A stretch of DNA of 64,000 nucleotides, taken from Lepidodermella squamata (Eukaryota > Gastrotricha). Under the pieces are notes generated by a model, which did not search any database, had not been told where the DNA came from, and saw only the letters and a program-made list of their open reading frames with translations. The translations under genes were made by a program, and so were the position numbers. Below are positions 1-12,509 of this stretch, one piece after another (the stretch's first letter is position 1; each line of letters begins with the position of its first letter). Location of the stretch: NCBI GenBank assembly GCA_047495785.1, contig JBLDXI010000074.1, forward strand, positions 620,001-684,000, given 5' to 3'.

Positions 1-3000
1 GCTGGGTTGAGTTCAACAAATGCGGCATAGCCAGCGAAATTCCGACGCAGTATAGCAAAATATTGACGAGTCGCGTGTTCGCTAGAACTTCGGTGATAAA
101 CTCCGCGAACCCGGCAACAGGTGGTTGGGGCAGGCGGAGTAACCGGGTGATATTACTCACGATAGCTGCTAGAAGATGAGCAGCCGCGATTTGCACCTCA
201 GTATTAGCTAAATGGTCAACATCTGCCGTGCCCTCCTTCACAGGATGAACTGATCGTAAATAGTGGAGTAGGGTATGCAACGCCAGTTCTAAATACGACA
301 AATTCCGGTAGGCTGACGATAGCTGCTCGGTGGTATCTGAGTAGAAATTGCGGCCTAGTAGCGAACACCTGTGTTTCGCGAGTAGCATCCGCAGCTGCCG
401 GGACTGCGTCGAACAATTCCCGCCATCGCCGTACGAAGCAGCGGTTGATGCCGCGTCCTCCCCGGCTGATAGCTGCGTAGTAGCCATGGCTATGCACAAC
501 GACTGCGGGCTGGACATGATCAAATTCGACATCAGCTTAATCGCGTGATGCACCCTAGTTGTGTCAAACGTCTCGTAGTACACGAGCAAATGACTCGCCA
601 GCGGGTGGACAGCCATTTGCGATAGACTCGGCACTTCAGCCGCGAATAAATTCGCGCAATATAGCTCTAACGCTCCGCCATTTGTCGGCGAGATCTGCGC
701 ACGGCTTTCGTCAGGTTCCGGCTCAGGGTCTTCGCCGGTCACGACGAGGAAAACCTGGCGGAATAACGAATCGACGAAGCCCTCCGCGAACTCCTCCGCG
801 GCTGCGTTTGACGTGGCTGAACCGCTTCGTTCCACGATTTGCCCGTCAACTAACCGCTTGGCTTTACGAAACGTTTCAGATATCGATTTCTCATCGCTCA
901 CCAACACATCATCCTCCGTGAAATCATCTCCCATCGCCTCTTCGAAGGGGTTAGTCACTAGACTGAACATTGAATGTTGCCCGGATTCACTCAGTGACAT
1001 CTCCTTTTTCACGCCAGGCTTTGTCGAGACGACATTTTTGCCGTCTTTCAACTGAATCACAGCGGTTTGAGATGAAGAGTTTGATTTGAATGAGTTCGAC
1101 AGCGGCAGTTGAGTCGGGGCGGTCATGAATCGGACCTGGCCGTTTTCACTCGCCACCGCCACGATTCGCTTCTCGTAATCGTCCTCAGTCGACGTGGCGT
1201 CCGATGCAGACTCGCGTTGCGAATTGTTATTCGAATTCTCATTATTCGTCACAACAACCAATTTTTCGATATAAATCCTAGCCGTGTCTGGGTGGAGGAG
1301 GAGCAGGAACAGCGGGTCGAGAACGGAGTGAAGGTCGTTATCGCGAATGACTTGCTCCACCCAGCCGATGACGATCGGGTAGACTTGGTCGTTATTGCGG
1401 CTCAGAGATTCGAGGAAAACGAGCAGGCATCGGTTGAAAGTCCGCAGGCGACGAATCCGCCGCCGGTCTATACCGCGGCTGATATGCCAAAATCGGGCGA
1501 ATCGCTTGAAAGCTTCATGCCTCACATTCTGAAATTGGAAATTCGAATGTATTTCAATTTGAAAATTGACAAAAACATATCAGGGTCCTTTAGTTCTAAA
1601 ATGTGAGTACAGCAATGAAAAATCACACTGCTAAGGAAAAGGTTCGCTAACGATTCAATTCCCAATTGGAGATTAAACGCCCTGACAGCAGGAATTTCTA
1701 GCCCACAGATAAATCAAATTTTTCTATGAAAATCGATAACAAAATTTGCTTTAGCTGCCGCCTTCATTTAATGGCCAAAGTAGCCTTACACTCATGTTGA
1801 TTCTATTGCAAAATGTATTGCAAGCTGGCGTTATGTTCATAACATCTGCTTCTAATGGGCTGGAGATTGATAAAGTAGGCTAACATTTATAACGTGCTTT
1901 CATAAGGATAAGCTACTCTTGAGCCATTTCGAATCATTTTACTAAAATTACTCAAGTTCATAAAAAAATATTGCAAAAAATGTAATAAAATTTGAAAAGT
2001 TCAGTTCATGAAATGTTACTTGGCAGTCCTCTAGTACAGGCTGCATTCAATCGCTAGAACGCAGCGTTTTCATCATTTTTAATTCGAATAATGTTATCGA
2101 TTATTTAAAAAAAATTGAGAAAATTCTTACCGGTTCTTGGCTGACCAGTTGCCGGCAAATCACGTCTTCGCAAAGGGTTGGCCGAGGCGAAATTTGATGT
2201 AGGACAAACAGCAGTTCAGCCGCTTGTTCGTGGCAGCCGGGCCGTTTGCTCGCAATGCCAGACCAAAGAATCAAGGTCAGCGCCTCGTAAAGACACGTTT
2301 CCTTTTCCAAAAACGCCAAATACTGATTCAGAAATGGTTTGATCACATTCAACGAATGACAAGCACCAAGCGGGAATGTTTCGTTATCGGAATCGAATGA
2401 TTTTGATTCAGAAATTCGTGGTGATTGATTATCGCCCGATTGTTGATAGGCCAATGCTAGTAGATCGACTAAACCATTTATTGCCACGAGTTGTATGCTG
2501 TAGGAATGGCGACTAGCAATAGCTGCGAGATTAGCGTAGAGAAACGGCGAAAATTGCAACGAATCGCCCCACTCCTCGGAATTTTTCACCTCCAATGTCC
2601 GACCGAGTTCAGCTGAAAGCGCGGAAGGCAGAGGAATCGAATGTAATTCCAACAATAAATTGAACGCGCTGACCAGAAGAACGATAAAAGGCGATGTGTC
2701 TTCATTATCAGCAAATTTGTGGATGCTAGTCTCTTTACTTAGCCGTAACACCGCAACTGGGGTGATGATAAAATCTTCAACCGCCTTCTTACAAGTTTGA
2801 ATCGATCCAGCGAAAACGCGGCTGATAATCAAATTGGTCAACAAGCCTTGAAGGTAACTTATCGATTCAGCGACCAACTTCCCGATGGCGGCTTGTTCTG
2901 ATTCGTCATCGACCACTGTTAAGCTGGATTTCTGCATTATCGCGATGATTTCAGTGCATAATCGGCAGCAAGTGCCCAAATGCTCGTAGGAAATCAGTGA

Positions 3001-4660
3001 ATACGACTGCTTCATCTGCTGAAGAACGCCGTGGAGTAAAATCGGAAATTGCCGGCGTTGAGATGCTGAAAACGACTGGGCGGAAATGCCATTCAGAAGA
3101 TACATAACAATGCGGCACCACTCATCGACAGATTTTATCCTGCTAACTGATGCGCTGAAATGGCTAGCCGGGGCGTTTTTCTTGTCACAGAGTAGCGCGA
3201 AACCTGCAGTCATCGCCTGCCAAATGTATTGAGAGCCGAAATTCGAAAATAACAAATCGCAATGCTTGAATCCAGCCGTTGCATCCGCGACAGATCGGCA
3301 GTACATAAAATGAATATAGGCTAAAATAACTCGGTCAGATAACTCTTCGCCAATCGGCCGTTTCTCAACAAAGGTGACTAAAATTCTGAAAAGTTGCGGG
3401 AAGGTCATAGAAGACGACTCGGAAGACATGTTAGAGTCAAGCAGGTTGAACACAGCGTTCATAAGTAGATCTTTCACTTCGTCAGAACACGTGTATTCGA
3501 CATCAGCGTTAGCAGCCATGTCGATAAGATTATGCGATGACCCTTTCAGTTTTGAATTCGAGGAGCTACTTTGAGCAGATGAGCTCGGTGTCATGAGCAT
3601 CCAAGCGAAAACACGGCGGCTCAAACTCATGTCTCGCTTAGATAGAGTCACTAGGGCCGCTGAAAGTAGTTTGAGCTTGTCGTCAGGTAACAACACAGCA
3701 GTTGCTGCGCTCTCACGATGCAGGGGCAAAGCCTGGCAGATAAAATCCAAAGCGTTGCGCTGAACCAACATATTTTCATCCGTCAGACAGCAGCATACAC
3801 CAGAAACCTACGATCAGTGAATTAAGCATGATATACCTTTCAATAATTCAGGAACTCATACCATGAAGCTGACATGCTTAACAGGAACGATACTTTCAAC
3901 TGGCACGATATTTTTCGGAATGACATGGATGTTTAGATATAGCAACGCATTAAGGCGCAGTTGCGATGACAAGCAAATGCTTTCCCAGAAGTTGACATAG
4001 AAACATTCTGGCGATACCGAAGCGCATATGTCATCCAATAAAACTGACGTGCTAAAAATTGATAAATCGTGAGCACAATATATCAATAACATAGAACGCT
4101 TACCGATCGAAAGATTCTGTACCCTCTTCAACGCCAGGAAGAAGCGCTAGGATGAACCCGGAGAGTGATTGGGCCAATTTGGGCCCCAAAGGTAAAAAAT
4201 GGGTTTCATATAATGATAAAAGCAGCGATTTGACGCTCATTGTTGCAAATCCCAATAAAGGATAGAGCCTGAAAAAGATAATACGGAACATAGATACACG
4301 TGAGATATATAAATCGAAACAAACTTACCCCAAAGAATAAATAAACAAGTCATTAGCCAATTTATCAGACCCAATAATTTCGAAGATCATCTTATAGGTC
4401 TCCAAGGCTTTCGCATGTACACCGGATGGAAGCGCCGGATGCAGACATTGTGCAAGTCTCTTCGCAACAAGTGCTTTTTTCGGCACGAATGCGAACTTTC
4501 CATAACTTTGGAAGACTTTGTTCAACTTTCCAAGCGCAGCTATAAGATCAGCCCATTCTGTTGAGCTTTCAAATGATTTCAAAGCTTTTTCCAATTGTAA
4601 CGCGTATGCCTTATGCTTCGGGTCAGTTATCGAAACATCCGGATCATCAGATGTGATCAT
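1..4660 (-). CDS. DOP1: DOP1 (dopey) family protein, N-terminal half; partial at left edge
   Basis: Large leucine-zipper/HEAT-like protein of the Golgi and endosomes; the family acts with MON2 in membrane traffic. Exons on the minus strand: 4329-4660 (ATG at 4660), 4104-4268, 3862-4051, 2131-3807 and 1-1528, open to the window edge, giving about 1297 codons. The first exon carries the conserved dopey N-terminal block (TEWADLIAALGKLNK, then AQCLHPALPSGVHAKALETY). The second has the LPLGPKL and LLPGVEEGTES region, and the third continues the same domain. The last visible exon starts NVRHEAFKRFARFWH and holds LLLLLHPDTARIYIE and LLAKHRCSLLGRNFYS, all typical of the family. Introns are 50-60 nt except 1529-2130. 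Human DOP1A is about 2465 residues, so nearly half lies beyond the window. Exon phases agree throughout. A polypyrimidine-AG lies 10 nt before the ATG. Confidence 0.93.
1529..2130 (-). other. long intron of DOP1 (602 nt)
   Basis: AT-rich non-coding stretch with a GT donor at the right end and an AG acceptor at the left end on the minus strand. It is about ten times longer than the other introns of the gene. I see no ORF, RNA gene or repeat in it. A short extra exon cannot be excluded, but the frame joins cleanly without one. Confidence 0.6.
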
Positions 4661-4755
4661 TTCAAGAGATCTAGTAAAACAAACAGAATCACATATATCA
4701 ACTCAACCCATTCAAATTGTTGCAGTCCGGAGGCAAAAAGACATTAATTTCGATG

Positions 4756-4801
4756 TTAGATGTGTTAATTGAAAAATATTAGATGTGTTAATTGAAAAAT
4801 A
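4756..4801. repeat. two tandem copies of a 23-bp unit
   Basis: The unit beginning ttagatgtgttaattg occurs twice in a row without mismatch, at 4756-4778 and 4779-4801, about 100 nt upstream of the DOP1 start. Confidence 0.85.
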
Positions 4802-5445
4802 TAACAACGCGACAATTCAAAAACAGCGCGCAATATAAGACTAACGACGGATGTACAATTAGCAGATCTCAGACTGATTCATTGGTTATGCCTATTTTGC
4901 CTCTCCGTCTCCCGCTCTCCGAATTGGCAGAAGGCAGCAGATGAAATCCGCGGGTTTGCGTTGGCAGTTTGTGTTCAAACTGAAACATCGAAACATCGGT
5001 GAAAAACGCAGTTTTTATTTTATGTGATATCCGCTTTTAATATAGTATTTGCTATTCTTTTCAACATTTCTTTCTGAATATTGCTCAAGTATTTGTCGCA
5101 TGTGACTCCTAAAAAATTGCTCGGTTTTCCACGCAATGTTGGGCATTCTGCATCTCCCATTAAATTAGTGGTGACTTTTAACGGTTAATTTGAAATAAGC
5201 CCTGATAATGGCTAGATCAAAGCGATCGACATGGTTTGAGAACATAATTATTGGGAGCGTTTATTCGGGTGTTCGCAAAGGGAAATCGATTTTCAGACAT
5301 CTGCAGCCTGCAGCATATTGGACCAGCGCGTAGGCCGTTAAATTCTCAATGAAACGAGGTTATCTTAGGTCTAAAACCTAGCGGGCTAGCAGCTCGGATT
5401 GGGAAAGCGATACAAAAAACAAAGGACGAATTCGGTGACCTAAAA

Positions 5446-5463
5446 ACATCCGAATATCGATGG
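5446..5463 (+). repeat. left copy of 18-bp direct repeat flanking the foldback element
   Basis: acatccgaatatcgatgg is found here and again, identically and in the same orientation, at 9424-9441. The two copies bracket the inverted-repeat element. This could be a long target-site duplication, a shared flank or part of the element. Confidence 0.75.
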
Positions 5464-8400
5464 TTTTACGCTATAACAGACCGATCGCATACACGCTCAA
5501 AAAACTCTGCAGCTTACATAAAAGTATGCAGGGCTACTAGCGCGTATTCGGAGTACTGCGCACTATAAAAAGTACTACGCGCGCGCATAATACTATGAAA
5601 TATACTTGGCCCGCAATTTTGTGGTAAAAAATGAATGCACTGGACAATTGACCGACAAATATACTGAGCTTTTTGTGGATGTTTCCATGAAATTTTCGGA
5701 TTACCTGGTGGAGAACAGTCGAGCGTATCCAGAAATTGATAAAAATGCATGTGTAACCGTGGGTTTTCTGCCGTTAGGCGACCTGATAGCGACCTGAAAG
5801 CGCAAAAACCTTGAAAAAATGCACCCACTGGCGTTTTTGGCGGCGCTTCTTCAAGGAGCATGATGGGTTCAACCACAAGTTTGTCACATTCCCTAGTAGA
5901 GCACATAAAAGGCTTTGTGGGGAACCAAGAAATAGCTAGTTAATATGGTGGTTATCCACGGCTTTTCAGTCGCTTCCCTCCCGGCTTGCAAATCAGTGAG
6001 AAAATGAAAATTTGGTGTTTTCAGTCGCTCTTATCTCGAAAAAACCCATGGTTGCACCATAGCTTTTTGTTGTCAAATTGGAGACGGCGCTGGGAGGAAG
6101 GTTTTGACAGGAAAAGCAGCAAGGATCCCCACAGCCTATCCACGACTTTTTCGTCGTGATTAGCACTCACTTCGTCCGACCCAACACCTCGAAAAGGCAT
6201 GACCTTGCGTCTTTTGGAGCACTGCTGCAGAAACGGAATGGGTTCAACCATAGTTTTGTCAAATTCCCTAGTAGAGCACAACAAGATCTAACTTGGGAAG
6301 AAAGAAGTCCCAGTAAATGTAGTGTTTATCCACTGCTTTTCAGTCTTTTCCCTCCACTTCCGAATCAAGTCCGAATCGAAGGAAAAGTGAGCATTTAGGA
6401 TCTTTCATCGCACTCATCTCGAAAAAAACCATGGCAGCACCGTAATTTTTCGTAGTCAAATGGGGGAGGCAATTGAGAAGAAGGTTTTAAAAGGGAAAAA
6501 AGCAAAAACCACCACAACTTATCCACGACTTTTTCGTAATGCTTAGCAATGACATTTCAAGCACAAAATCGAGATTCGGAGCCGTTCTATTCTGAAACCG
6601 CACAACGCGGAGACTTTATTCCAAGTCTCACAAGTTGATAAAAGTGCCTTCTTCTATAAGGATAACTAATATGCCGGTGATACCATGAATTGGGGTATGC
6701 ATTCCGGCCTGAACCGTTGCCCTGACCGCGGCAACAAGACGCTCGAGATGCGGACCCATACCATTTAAATCCCTGGTATCTGTGGACTGACGTAGTACAC
6801 AGATAGGTTTCCGATTATCCTTCTTGACTCTCATGCTCGCTTGCATCAACTTAAAGAAAATACGGTGGTAAAACCAGTAGATTTTGCTAATTACTCCTGC
6901 GGAATGCTCTTTGTGAGATGTAAGTAAGTTGGTTTCCCTTTGATTTAGTAGGAGTGGTAAAGGTACCATTTTGGCACTATGGTAGTCTTCACTTTGTATC
7001 AAGAACGCGGACAAGATTTACTAAAATGCCCACAATGGCAGTTTGATTCATTGTTGCGGCCGCGGTTGGCCCTTGGTCTTGGCCTTGATCTTGCAACAGC
7101 ATGAGTGCCTACAACATGCGCCACCGCACCACCGACAACTGGCCTCTTTGTCGAGTTGCGCTGCTGGACTGCCTAGGGATCGGGATAACTTTTCCCGTTG
7201 GCGCTAAAACGTGATAGAGTGCCATCTAATATGGCTAAAATCCTTGCTTTTGAGTCATTTCACTCAACGGTGTACTTTCCAAACCGCGGAAAAACCTTGA
7301 TCCGTCATTTTTCAACTGCGTCAATCGCGTTCTATTGTTGGCGCCGCCCACCGTCAAATTTTTAGCTTCATGTTCAAAGAGCAAAGTAGCTTGCGTGTGC
7401 CTTTAGAATGGGAAGCATAATCTGGGGGCAGCTGGTTGTATGTAAGTTGGGTAGGTTGCTTTTGGTTAGGACTTAGGACCAGAGGGGAGACTCCCGTAGC
7501 CCGATACCTCCACATCCATCTCCTTGTAGTTCGATGTTGTGAACATGTAAAGCACTGGGGCCCCGCCAAGGCAGGAGATGACGGTCACTCGTCACTTTTA
7601 AACCAAGACCAAGTCTCCCAATTTGCTGGTAGCTAGCTAGCTAACGCGTGGAGGCTTTCCTAGACGATCGTTTTTCACTCGCCGAGAGTCCACTTTCAAC
7701 GACAGCAGGGCGTACGCGACCCGACCCAACATTTGCCGTGAATTACGTTGCCCGCTACCGCCACGGGGAGACTGCCGTTGTCGCTTGAACAGTAGTAAGG
7801 TCTACCATCAAAAGACTCATTTGGGTAATTTAGTTAAGCTCGGTGGATGGAAGGTTTTAGAGAACTAAATCGTTCAGCCAAACCATGGCTGCAACTCGAA
7901 AGCGAGAAAAGTTGCCAGTGGTTATTAGTACGGCCGAGCATGCCCGCTGCAGGATCCAGCCCAAGGGCCAACCGAGGCCGCTACAATGAATCAGAGGGCC
8001 ATTGTAGGCCACTACAGTGATACTTTTCCGACTAACGGTTTTACCACCAAAATGTCTTGGATACGATGCAAGTTAAAACGGGTGTGGATAACTATGATGG
8101 GGAACGCATCTTTACCAAGCAGCTAAACGGAAACGAGCAACTGAAATCGGACTAAAATCGGATGACTCCTTACCTCAACCATCTTGTTACCGCAGTCTGG
8201 GACCGAATGGATAGCAAATCGTGGTAGCACCCGCATATTTGCTATTTTATAAGAAGTATGCGCTTCCTTCAACTTGTTACAAGTGAAAAAGGGCTCTGCT
8301 GTATAAGGTCTCGGAACAGCCCAATTTTGAAACTCGATTTTGAGCTTAAAATGTGATTGCCCATCAGGGCGAAAAAGTCGTGGATAAGTTGACGTGGTTC

Positions 8401-9399
8401 TTGCTGTTTTCTCTTTTAAAACCTTCTTCTCAATCTCCTCTCCTTTTGTTTGAATACAAAAACTTATGGTGCAGCCATGGGTTTTTTCAAGATAAGTGCC
8501 ATGAAAGATGAAAATGCTCACTTTCTCTTCGATTCGAACTTGAATCGGATATGGAGGGAAAAGGCTTTTAAACTGTGGATAAAAACCGCATTTACTGGAA
8601 ATTTCTTACTTCCTTAGTAAGATCTTGTTGTGCTCTACTAGAGAACGCGAAATAACTGTGGTTGAAACCAATCTGTTTCTTGCAGCAATGCCCCAAAAGA
8701 CGCCATGTCATGCAGTTTCGAGGTGTTGGGTCTGACGTAGTGAGTGCTAATCGGGACAAAAAAGTCTTGGACAAGTTGGGGTGGTTCTTGCTGCTTTCCC
8801 TGTCAAAACCTTCCTCCCAGTGCCTTCTCCTATTTGACTACAAAAAGCTACGGTGCAACCATGGGTTTTTTCGAGATAAGACAGGTTATAACACACCATT
8901 TTCACTTTTTCCTCGTTTTGCAAGCCGGGAAGGAAAAGACTTCAAAGCCGTGGATGACAACCATATTAACTGGCTATTTCTTACTTCGCTGATAGGCTCT
9001 CCATGTGCTCTGCTAGGGAATGTGAAAAAACTGTGGTTGAACCCATTTTGTTCCTCGCAGAAACGCCGCTAAAGGCGCCAGTATTTGCATTTTTCCAAGG
9101 TTTTTGCGCTTTCGGATCGCTATCAGGTCGCCTAACGGCAGAAAACCCACGGTTACACATGCATTTTTATCAATTTCTGGATACGCTCGACTGTTCTCCA
9201 CCAGGTAATCCGAAAATTTCATGGAAACATCCACAAAAGCGCATTATATTTGTTGGTCATTTGTCCAGTGCATTCATTATTTTTCACACAGAATGCGGGC
9301 TATAAGTATATCTTATAATATTATGCGCGCGTAGTACTGTTTATAGTGCGCAGTACTCTGTGTAGAGGTTTTTTCTCGCTGGTCGCCTTTAGCGCAAAA
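5464..9399. mobile_element. foldback-type DNA element with ~1.5-kb inverted arms
   Basis: The left arm (about 5464-7105) and right arm (about 7930-9399) are imperfect reverse complements of each other. Matching blocks include: 5545-5590 with 9310-9370 (agtactgcgcactataaa); 5678-5815 with 9090-9240, nearly identical; 6147-6260 with 8665-8770; 6410-6540 with 8370-8520; 6850-6890 with 8035-8075; and 7025-7085 with 7950-8010. The outermost match is ttttRcgcta at both ends. A spacer of about 0.8 kb separates the arms. Small ORFs occur in both arms but resemble no transposase, so the element looks non-autonomous. Its class (foldback, MULE-like or other) cannot be named because no transposase or clear short target-site duplication is visible. 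Confidence 0.8.
5865..6470. repeat. ~375-bp direct repeats inside the left arm
   Basis: The block starting gggttcaaccaYa at 5865 recurs at 6240 with the same downstream landmarks: an attccctagtagagcaca motif, a cttttcagtc motif and a catggYtgcaccRta-like motif. The offset is 375 nt. The right arm has the matching pair on the other strand at about 8659 and 9032. Each arm is therefore itself built of diverged tandem units. Confidence 0.7.
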
Positions 9400-9423
9400 T
9401 CATCGATATCGCCGTCCCATCCG

Positions 9424-9441
9424 ACATCCGAATATCGATGG
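9424..9441 (+). repeat. right copy of 18-bp direct repeat flanking the foldback element
   Basis: Identical to 5446-5463. It lies 24 nt outside the last recognisable inverted-repeat base on the right. Confidence 0.75.
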
Positions 9442-9823
9442 GTAGGCATTATCCCATTCATCTGATTGTTTGAAGATCAAAAGATCGATGAGACAGGAAA
9501 ACAGGAGCAGCTTTGACCCAGCTTTCACAGAAAATTTGCAATCAGCTTCAATAGCAGCTGAAATGTTTGGACAGGAACTGTTCGCGCTCTCCCAAGTTAA
9601 CGCGTAGTGCCGCACGAGTTGTGCGAGCGAAGCTAAACTGAAATAGGAGATTGAAAGACACTCGATAAATAACGCGGAGAAAAATCACTGCTTGCAAATC
9701 CGTATTTTATTGTGCTTAAACAAAAACAATGGTCAATTTATTGTCCGTGCAAAACAAAGAAAGCTGAATATTAAAAATTGAGTACAAATTATTTCACGAT
9801 TAGAAAGGCAGCGTATGGTCACT
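9442..9823. other. intergenic; 3' flank of CCDC77
   Basis: No gene is visible. On the minus strand an AATAAA polyadenylation hexamer lies at 9737-9742, with another near 9705, shortly after the CCDC77 stop codon. Confidence 0.6.
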
Positions 9824-12282
9824 TCATAACTTTCGCACACGATCTTCCATGTGATAAACTTTCGTTTTCAAGCCTCTGATTTCACCGAGCATTTTCTTTG
9901 AATTGGTCGTCGTTTTTCGAATTGCACGAAGAAGCCGCACATCAGTGCCATCATCGCCGCCAGTTTTCGAGCCACCTAATGGCAGTGGGAACGAATCGGT
10001 TTCTTCTGAAAGACCTAAAGTGAGCTGATACAATTGCTGCTCCATCGACTTGAGCCGGCTTCGAAGTTGACGAACGTCATTGTTGAAGCCCTCAACTTCC
10101 AAGTTGCGCCGACGTTCCAAGTCGCGATACCGAGACTGCATCATTTCAACACGACGCAACAATTTGGCTTCGTGATCCTGAGAAACAAACTTGCAACTGT
10201 GAAATTTTGAAAATTACTGAAAAATACCTTGAAAAGTTGCTTTTCCATCTCGAGTTGCTCGCGAAGACGGCCGTTCTCATCTTCCAGGTTAACAACTTGC
10301 TCGCGGTAGACATCAGCCATATCTTGAGCTTGGCGCAATTCCGTTTGCAAATTCTAAAACGAAAGAAATTATTTTCACGTCGCCAATAAAATTCAGTTAG
10401 CCAACCTCAATTTCATGGCTGTGCTTTTTACGATTTTGACGCAGAATCGACTCGGCCAGGTCAATGCCAGCTGTCATGTCGACGAGTACGCTTTGCTGCC
10501 CAACATCGCGCATGCTATTGCCAACTGCCGCAGCATCTGCCGTGATTTTCGCCCGCTCCAACTCAGCAGCCAGCTGCTCCTTCTCGGCCATAAATCGCCG
10601 CTCGTCTTTACGCTGCTTGGACTGCAATTCAAGATACGCTTGCGTGCTGTCGTACAGCAGCTCCTGCGTCTTTTTCAACCTAGAATACAATCAGGAATAA
10701 ATTAAATATATAAGACATTTTTAGAAATTACGAACTTATCGGCCAATTGCTGATTTTTCTCCGCATCGCGGTCATGGCGCAGTTCGAGTTCTCGAATTCG
10801 CATTTCGCACTCTTCGGTCATACTGCTGAGACGTTCACGGTACAGCCTTTCCTGCTCTTCCAACTCAGCCTCGAGAGCTTCGATTTGCAGCTGGGCAATG
10901 TCCGAATCTGGGTCATTTGGTGGAATACCGGAGAGGATTGACGCGTTCGACCCTGTCAAAGCCTTTCCCCGCTCTGAAACACGAGAAAAAAATAATATCG
11001 AATAAATTTTCGCGCAATTCCATCCAAATTTCAGGCGAAAAATTGAGGTGATCACAGTGATTAGAATAATTCGAAAGACTATAAATATTGTCAGTAGGTA
11101 TAAAATGAAACTAACTTTTCGCAGCGGCAAGATTCGATCCCTTCGATTTTCCTGAAATCGAATGTTTCGGTTCTCCAGCTATTGCCGCATCGATCCTCCT
11201 CACTACCGGTTTATTCGGAGGTTCTTTGAGAAAATATGTCACCTCGCCATCAGCTGTTGCTGGTTCGCCCAGCGCCAGTAATTGTTGAATTTTCTTGCGA
11301 TCGGCCACCTCTTGAATTTTCAACTTATCATTTTCCGCCTGTAACCTCAGGGCAGCTTCTTTCTCGCGGTAAACTGCAACTTGCATGTCTGACAGCGCCT
11401 TTTGAAGGTCGAGAATTTTCTGTTCTTTACCAGCGATATCACATCGAAGAGTGTGCTGAAACAATGATTTGATAGTGAAATATAGCTTTTCACGAGGAGC
11501 AAACAAATCACCTGTTCTTCAAACACGTTTTTAAATTGACCCAGCTGTTTGATCATTTCGCTATGAATTTCATCGTATTCGTCGATTTTCTGGCGATAAT
11601 ACTCGAGCAATTCTCTTGAAGGTCTGAGTTGAGCTAAAAAAATATCAATTGGAACGAATTAGGTATTTCTGAAAATATTTTCCAAATGGAAAGAGGAAAA
11701 AAGATAAGTTTCAATCGTAAGATATTTTTGAAATATGACCCTCATTTTCAATTATTTCAATTTTTTGAGATTTGAGAAGCGGTCAGAGCCGAAATTTTTG
11801 AAATTTCAAAGAAATTTTAAAGCATTGGGTTCCAGCTTACAGTAAAAATTACACAATGAGGTTACAAGGTAGCTAGCACAAAAAATCACAGGATCATAGC
11901 ATCGATAAGGATCAAGAAATAAAATTCGCAAAAAACTTTCAAGAAACCAGGTGCTAGAATACCTAAATTTTAGCCAACAAATTCAATTTTTAATGACCGG
12001 ATCCAATTTAGGATGAAAATGCTTACACATAATATCTTTCAGCGACGGCAATCGATCAGACCGTTTCTCTGAATCATCCTCCAAATCAGCCTGCTGTTTA
12101 CTTTCGTAATTTCTCGACAACCGACCGCCACCGCGCGAACTTTGTGGCGAAATGTGGTCTTTCTCATCGAGGTCCCTCTCATTGAAATGAACGAAACTGA
12201 ATTCATCGACCTGCGCCTTACGATTCGACCGATTTAATCGCCGACCAGGTGATTTCCTAGCCGTACTGGTTCTTACATCCAT
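9824..12282 (-). CDS. CCDC77: CCDC77-like coiled-coil protein
   Basis: Seven exons: 12027-12282, 11512-11633, 11116-11455, 10736-10973, 10406-10679, 10228-10353 and 9824-10177, giving 569 residues. Human CCDC77 is of similar size and is reported at centrosomes. The N-terminus is basic and low in complexity. Then comes the family landmark LRPSRELLEYYRQKI, followed by long coiled coils. A diagnostic stretch reads ENDKLKIQEVADRKKIQQL, then GEVTYFLKEPPNKPV. Further on, LKKTQELLYDSTQAYLELQ precedes the C-terminal coiled coil. Introns are 50-56 nt except the first (11634-12026, 393 nt). A polypyrimidine-AG sits 5 nt before the ATG. The gene lies 227 nt downstream of the TPX2 stop on the same strand. 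The family match comes from recalled sequence similarity. Confidence 0.88.
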
Positions 12283-12509
12283 TTTTTCTAAAAATCTAGA
12301 AAAACGAGGAAAAATTTGAATGGCGCAAACAACTGGAGATTTTTTTATCACTGTTGTTGAACAACTCAGCTGTAAAAATTGAAATAACACAAGCTAGGTT
12401 GGCTGTTTTAAGGCTAAGAGCAAGTGTGTAGGCATTAATTGTAACGTAAAAAGCGACTGCTACAACGGCAAGCTAAAAACATGCAGAAAGTCCGGCGCAA
12501 TAATGAAAT

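Larger units (their letters stand above)
4661..5463. other. intergenic region upstream of DOP1
   Basis: No gene is visible. It contains the 5' flank of DOP1, a 23-bp tandem duplication at 4756-4801, and the left copy of the 18-bp direct repeat (5446-5463) that flanks the foldback element. Confidence 0.6.

Noticed and set aside
1109-1606. 165-codon plus-strand ORF
   Set aside because: It lies on the complement of a well-supported DOP1 exon; its translation is low in complexity and resembles nothing.
5514-5906. 130-codon ORF in the left foldback arm, similar to one at 9003-9305
   Set aside because: The similarity follows from the inverted arms being near copies of each other. There is no domain and the frames break at different points, so protein coding is not supported.
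6628-7014. 128-codon minus-strand ORF in the foldback element
   Set aside because: No transposase or other motif is recognisable, and the complementary arm does not keep the frame.
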